This document shows, piece by piece, positions 7,779 to 10,620 of a stretch of DNA of 10,620 bases. The DNA is from JBGRQB01 sp041725875. Lineage in GTDB: Bacteria; Bacteroidota; Ignavibacteria; Ignavibacteriales; Melioribacteraceae. How positions within the stretch are numbered: position 1 is the stretch's first letter; the number at the start of each line of letters is the position of its first letter. Below the pieces are notes generated by a model. The model was given only the letters and a program-made list of their open reading frames with translations. It had not been told where the DNA came from and did no database searches. The stretch is taken from contig JBGRQB010000149.1 in assembly GCA_041725875.1 (NCBI GenBank), positions 1 through 10,620 of the forward strand, written 5' to 3'. A program made the position numbers and the translations under genes.

Positions 7779-8799
7779 CATCAGGAGTAATATTGGCTTT
7801 GCAAATATTTATGTAAAAGAAATATTTGTCTTTTTCCCAATTTTGATTCTGCTTCTGAGTTTATCTTTAGATCTTGCATTTTCTTTAATTTTATTAATGG
7901 TTATAGCACTTGCTATTATCTTTATATACGTTTTAGCTCACATTGGGAAAAAACGAAAAAAAGAGATTAGTAACATTAAAGAAATTATCAACAAGATTTA
8001 TAATAACGAATATTCTGCACCTGATGAAATCAGATTGGGGAAAGAACTGATTGAGCTTGAAGGTGATATTAAAGCTATGTTTCTCAGATCAAGAAATGAT
8101 ATAGATAATTTGAAAAAGCTTGAATTAGTAAGAACTCAGTTTCTTGCCAATGTATCGCACGAACTGAGAACACCAATATTTGCCATACAAGGCTATTTGG
8201 AGACTCTCAGAGACGGCGCAATTAATGATCCTAAGGTCAACAAGGGCTTTTTAGATAAAGCTATTCTCAGAACATTAAATTTGAATGATCTCTTAAATGA
8301 TTTGATAGATATTTCGATGATTGAGTCTGGCGAAATGAGATTATCTTTCAGGTATTTCAATTTATCTGAATTTCTACAGACTATAGTAAGTGATATGACT
8401 ATCATAGCTGAAGAGAAAAACTTGCAACTCAAGTTGGTAGAAGTTGATCAAGATATCAAAGTATTTGGAGATAAAAAAAGATTAAAGCAGGTTCTGGTCA
8501 ATCTTATTCAGAATTCAATAAAATACACTGAATATGGAAAAATTGAATTAGAAGTTGCGAAAAAAGAAGATTTTGTGTATATTCTGGTACGGGATATCGG
8601 TATTGGTATTGCAGAGAAGGATCTCGATAGAATATTCGAACGCTTTTACCGTGTTGATAAAGATAGATCCAGAGCCATTGGAGGTACTGGATTAGGTTTG
8701 GCGATAGTCAAGCATATTATTGAGGCACATGGGTCTAAAATTACTGTTGAAAGTACTGTAGGTAAAGGGACTGAATTTTCATTTAGCTTGAAAGTATAA
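7732..8799 (+). CDS. Membrane histidine kinase, PhoR-like core with minimal sensor
   Basis: This is the sensor kinase partner of the regulator just upstream. Residues about 31-46 and 48-70 form two membrane helices separated by only a residue or two (D47), so there is almost no extracytoplasmic sensor domain. I see no PAS domain and no clear HAMP domain; a short coiled linker (about 75-135) leads to the H-box FLANVSHELRTP with phosphoacceptor H143. The ATPase domain has the N-box LVNLIQNSIKYT (N257, N261), G1 VRDIGIGI (D288), F-box FERFYRVD and G2 GGTGLGLAIVKH (317-328). The coordinate given is the first TTG after an in-frame TGA, which overlaps the regulator by 47 bases and has no Shine-Dalgarno. 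An ATT at 7792, 4 bases after AGGAG, is a credible alternative start and would keep all domains. Confidence 0.93.
   Translation: MKLSKEWGIVSRFLYNIRSNIGFANIYVKEIFVFFPILILLLSLSLDLAFSLILLMVIALAIIFIYVLAHIGKKRKKEISNIKEIINKIYNNEYSAPDEIRLGKELIELEGDIKAMFLRSRNDIDNLKKLELVRTQFLANVSHELRTPIFAIQGYLETLRDGAINDPKVNKGFLDKAILRTLNLNDLLNDLIDISMIESGEMRLSFRYFNLSEFLQTIVSDMTIIAEEKNLQLKLVEVDQDIKVFGDKKRLKQVLVNLIQNSIKYTEYGKIELEVAKKEDFVYILVRDIGIGIAEKDLDRIFERFYRVDKDRSRAIGGTGLGLAIVKHIIEAHGSKITVESTVGKGTEFSFSLKV
7783..7787 (+). promoter_or_regulatory. Shine-Dalgarno AGGAG that may set the kinase start
   Basis: AGGAG lies 5 bases after the response regulator stop (7776-7778) and 4 bases before an in-frame ATT (7792-7794). 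No in-frame ATG or GTG stands at a proper distance. It is among the better Shine-Dalgarno sequences in the window, so it may direct initiation at a rare ATT codon. It could instead be a chance run in the 5' part of the kinase gene. Confidence 0.4.
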
Positions 8800-8814
8800 A
8801 AAATATTATATTTT
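8788..8814 (+). promoter_or_regulatory. Weak candidate promoter for the HExxH protein gene
   Basis: TTG (8788-8790), 16 bases, then TATATTTT (8807-8814) loosely matches the Bacteroidota promoter pattern, with a shorter spacer than ideal. The 77-base gap before the next ATG, against gaps below 30 bases within the preceding operon, suggests separate transcription. No terminator hairpin is evident after the kinase gene, so read-through is also possible. Confidence 0.2.
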
Positions 8815-8876
8815 CATTAAAGCTTTCAAAATGTTTTACGATAATTCACTAAGGAAAACTAGATTCTGGAAAAGGG

Positions 8877-9545
8877 ATGTTTCAGGCTAGCATTACATAT
8901 TTACATAGTACTTCGAATCTTGATTCAATGTACGCCACTATCAACCAGATTGGAAAGTTAAGTAAATCCAATGAAGGGGAAGAAGCGGAATTCGATTCAA
9001 GACTTAACGGAGTCAAAGAACAAGGCAAAGAAAGCGAACTTTCTGACGAGGAAAAGAAATATCTCGAAAAGCTAAAGAAACGAGATAAAGAAGTTAGACG
9101 TCACGAACAAGCCCACAAATCCTCAGCTGGTAACCTAGCAGTTGGCGCTCCCAATTATGAATACAAAATTGGCCCTGATGGCAAAAGATATGCTGTTGGA
9201 GGCAATGTGCGTATTGATACTTCAAAAGTTCAGGATGATCCTGAAGCAACTATAGAAAAAGCTAAAAAGATAAAACAGGCTGCCTTAGCCCCGGCTGACC
9301 CGTCTCCAAAGGACAGACAAGTCGCTGCTGCTGCTACCAAATTGGAACAACAGGCAAGACTAGAGCTTCAGAAAGGTGAAAAAGAAGATGATACGTCTTC
9401 TAACAAAAATGAACTTGAAAAAATTTCATCAAAATATTCTTTGGATCATAAAAATCTTCAGGATCCGCACAAAAATTACAATTACTCAGGTGAAAAGAAA
9501 GATTATCCTTTTGAGGTGTATGGCAAGTTAAATCTGGTTATTTAA
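8877..9545 (+). CDS. Putative metalloprotease, SprA-related / CJM1_0395 family
   Basis: The 222-residue product carries the sequence EVRRHEQAHKSSAG with an HExxH zinc-protease motif (H76, E77, H80). It continues with GAPNYEYKIGPDGKRYAVGG (90-109), VRIDTSKV and PEATIEKAKKIKQAALAPADPSPKDRQVAAAA. This run is the hallmark of the SprA-related family, annotated elsewhere as putative metalloprotease CJM1_0395. Family activity is not established as far as I know. The region before the motif (about 30-75) is highly charged. The N-terminus has no signal peptide or membrane segment. The last 50 residues are polar and not recognisable. The third metal ligand is not obvious; E95 in NYEYK is a candidate only. 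GGAAAAGGG precedes the ATG at 8877. It is followed by a strong terminator. Members are best known to me from Proteobacteria and Campylobacterota, so horizontal transfer is possible but unproven. Confidence 0.88.
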   Translation: MFQASITYLHSTSNLDSMYATINQIGKLSKSNEGEEAEFDSRLNGVKEQGKESELSDEEKKYLEKLKKRDKEVRRHEQAHKSSAGNLAVGAPNYEYKIGPDGKRYAVGGNVRIDTSKVQDDPEATIEKAKKIKQAALAPADPSPKDRQVAAAATKLEQQARLELQKGEKEDDTSSNKNELEKISSKYSLDHKNLQDPHKNYNYSGEKKDYPFEVYGKLNLVI

Positions 9546-9573
9546 TTAGAAATGAAAATTTAATATTAGATAT

Positions 9574-9603
9574 AAAAAAAGCCTCTTTTTAAGAGGCTTT
9601 TTT
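9574..9603. terminator. Bidirectional rho-independent terminator
   Basis: A perfect 7-base-pair stem, GCCTCTT (9581-9587) and AAGAGGC (9591-9597), has a TTT loop. A-runs on the left (9574-9580) and T-runs on the right (9598-9603) extend the pairing. It therefore gives a U-tract on both strands. It lies between the convergent ends of the HExxH protein gene (stop at 9545) and secF (stop at 9622) and should end both transcripts. Confidence 0.93.
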
Positions 9604-9621
9604 GTTTTATACAAGTAAGAA

Positions 9622-10620
9622 TTAAAATTCTATTCGTTTTTTGCTGCGAGTTGAATATTCGTAAACAAATGAACTTGAAACGAAAATTGAAGAATAAGTA
9701 CCAATCAAGATACCGAAGAATAATGTAAATGCAAATCCTCTTAATACATCGCCACCAAAAATTAATAAAACTGTAACAGTAATTAAAGTAGTTACAGAAG
9801 TAATAATTGTACGACGCATTGTTTTGTTGATTGCATCATTAATATTTTTCATCAATTCTTCTGTTTTGTGAAGTTTCATATTTTCTCTCACACGGTCAAA
9901 AACAACCACGGTATCGTTAATTGAATAACCAACCAATGCAAGGAAGGCAGCAACAACTGCACTTGAAATTTCCAGGTTAAGCCCTGGAATTAATCCATAC
10001 AATAATGAGAACATACCTAATGTAATCATAACATCATGGAATAATGTAATAACCGCACCAATTGAGAAAACAAATTTGAAACGGAAACCAAGATAAATAA
10101 GAATTACTAAAAGGGCGAAAGCTACTGCAACAACAGCATCTCTTTTAAGTTCGTTACCTATTTTTGGACCCACCTGATCTTCTTTCAGAACTTTGAAAGG
10201 ATTATCTGGGTGTTTTTCAATTAAGTTTTCTTCTATCCAGTCAGCAATTCCAACATGAACAGTTAACTGAGTATTAGTATCTTCATAAGAAAGAGGAGTT
10301 GCCTGGAAACCATCTTTTGCTAATTGAGCTATAACATTTTTAACAGTTTCATTATCAGATACCTGATAAACAACAGAGTTTTCTGTTCTGGATACTTCAG
10401 TTTTCTGTAATCCCGGAATATGTTTTTCAATTGATTTGTTGATTGCTTTTACAACATTCGGAAATATTGCAGCAGGAACTTCCTGTAATTCTGTTCTTAC
10501 AAGAATACCGTTGCTGTTTCCAAAAGTCTTAACTTCGATATTACCCAAACTTAACTGGGCAATTTCGTTTCTCATATCACTAATTTCAATTTCTTTTTCG
10601 AATTCAAGAGCTATTTCAGT
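9622..10620 (-). CDS. secF: Protein translocase subunit SecF (N-terminus cut off by window edge)
   Basis: SecF, with SecD, uses the proton gradient to help SecYEG complete protein export across the inner membrane. The frame stays open from the ATG at 10575 to the window edge, adding the codons for TEIALEFEKEIEISD. This matches the segment after the GIDFxGG motif of SecF, so the true start and first membrane helix lie outside. Numbered from that internal Met, the periplasmic domain reaches about 145 and ends in EDQVGPKIGNELKRDAV. Five helices follow (about 147-164, 167-192, 202-222, 256-274, 280-303), including the signature VGYSINDTVVVFDRVREN (215-232). The protein ends RSKKRIEF, shortly after the last helix. 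It appears to be SecF or the SecF half of a SecDF fusion; the window cannot decide. The periplasmic part is longer than in E. coli. Confidence 0.96.
   Translation of the reverse strand, partial: TEIALEFEKEIEISDMRNEIAQLSLGNIEVKTFGNSNGILVRTELQEVPAAIFPNVVKAINKSIEKHIPGLQKTEVSRTENSVVYQVSDNETVKNVIAQLAKDGFQATPLSYEDTNTQLTVHVGIADWIEENLIEKHPDNPFKVLKEDQVGPKIGNELKRDAVVAVAFALLVILIYLGFRFKFVFSIGAVITLFHDVMITLGMFSLLYGLIPGLNLEISSAVVAAFLALVGYSINDTVVVFDRVRENMKLHKTEELMKNINDAINKTMRRTIITSVTTLITVTVLLIFGGDVLRGFAFTLFFGILIGTYSSIFVSSSFVYEYSTRSKKRIEF

Noticed and set aside
4173..8432. Minus-strand open frames opposite xseA, dxs, the regulator and the kinase
   Set aside because: All lie wholly opposite strongly conserved genes and their translations are low-complexity Ser/Ile/Leu/Phe-rich strings without family features.
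8799..8830. Palindrome-like AAAATATTATATTTT and AAAGCTTT after the kinase gene as a terminator
   Set aside because: The stem would be all A-T with no T-tract after it; too weak for an intrinsic terminator in this AT-rich background.
1..10620. CRISPR array, transposon ends, tRNA or rRNA genes, defence-system genes
   Set aside because: No regularly spaced repeats, transposase-like frames, cloverleaf sequences or known defence families were found; non-coding gaps are all 160 bases or shorter.

Overview
The window is strongly AT-rich and densely coding. It holds ten genes in three blocks and no RNA genes, insertion sequences or CRISPR arrays that I can see. The protein families, AT bias, weak Shine-Dalgarno use and Bacteroidota-like promoter candidates (TTG, about 19-20 bases, TAnnTTT) suggest a member of the Bacteroidota/Chlorobi/Ignavibacteria lineage. 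Ignavibacteria is my best guess from overall look; it is an inference, not a database match.

Left block, minus strand (1-2785): surE (5'-nucleotidase) is followed by a large membrane-anchored protein that runs off the left edge. That protein has two N-terminal membrane helices, a von Willebrand A domain with an intact metal site, a degenerate class I glutamine-amidotransferase-like domain and a beta-sandwich. It needs translating by hand because its stop lies outside the window. A 156-base divergent promoter region (2786-2941) separates this block from the next and contains three copies of an ACCAAA(n)ATTAA motif.

Middle block, plus strand (2942-8799): six tightly packed genes, probably one operon. 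They are an exported FnIII-like/beta-barrel protein of unknown function, xseA and xseB (exonuclease VII; overlapping by 17 bases), dxs (first enzyme of the MEP isoprenoid pathway), an OmpR/PhoB-type response regulator and its histidine kinase. The xseB-dxs neighbourhood resembles the xseB-ispA-dxs order of E. coli without ispA. The kinase has almost no extracytoplasmic sensor, and its start codon is uncertain: TTG inside the regulator gene, or a rare ATT behind a good Shine-Dalgarno just after the regulator's stop.

Right block (8877-10620): a plus-strand HExxH protein of the SprA-related/CJM1_0395 putative metalloprotease family faces a minus-strand secF, which runs off the right edge. A strong bidirectional rho-independent terminator lies between them. 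The SecF has a periplasmic region clearly larger than that of E. coli SecF.

Most of the content is housekeeping. I see no clear new multi-gene system. The items most worth a second look are the HExxH protein, the exported protein heading the xse-dxs operon, the sensor-poor kinase with its odd start, and the repeated motif in the divergent promoter region.
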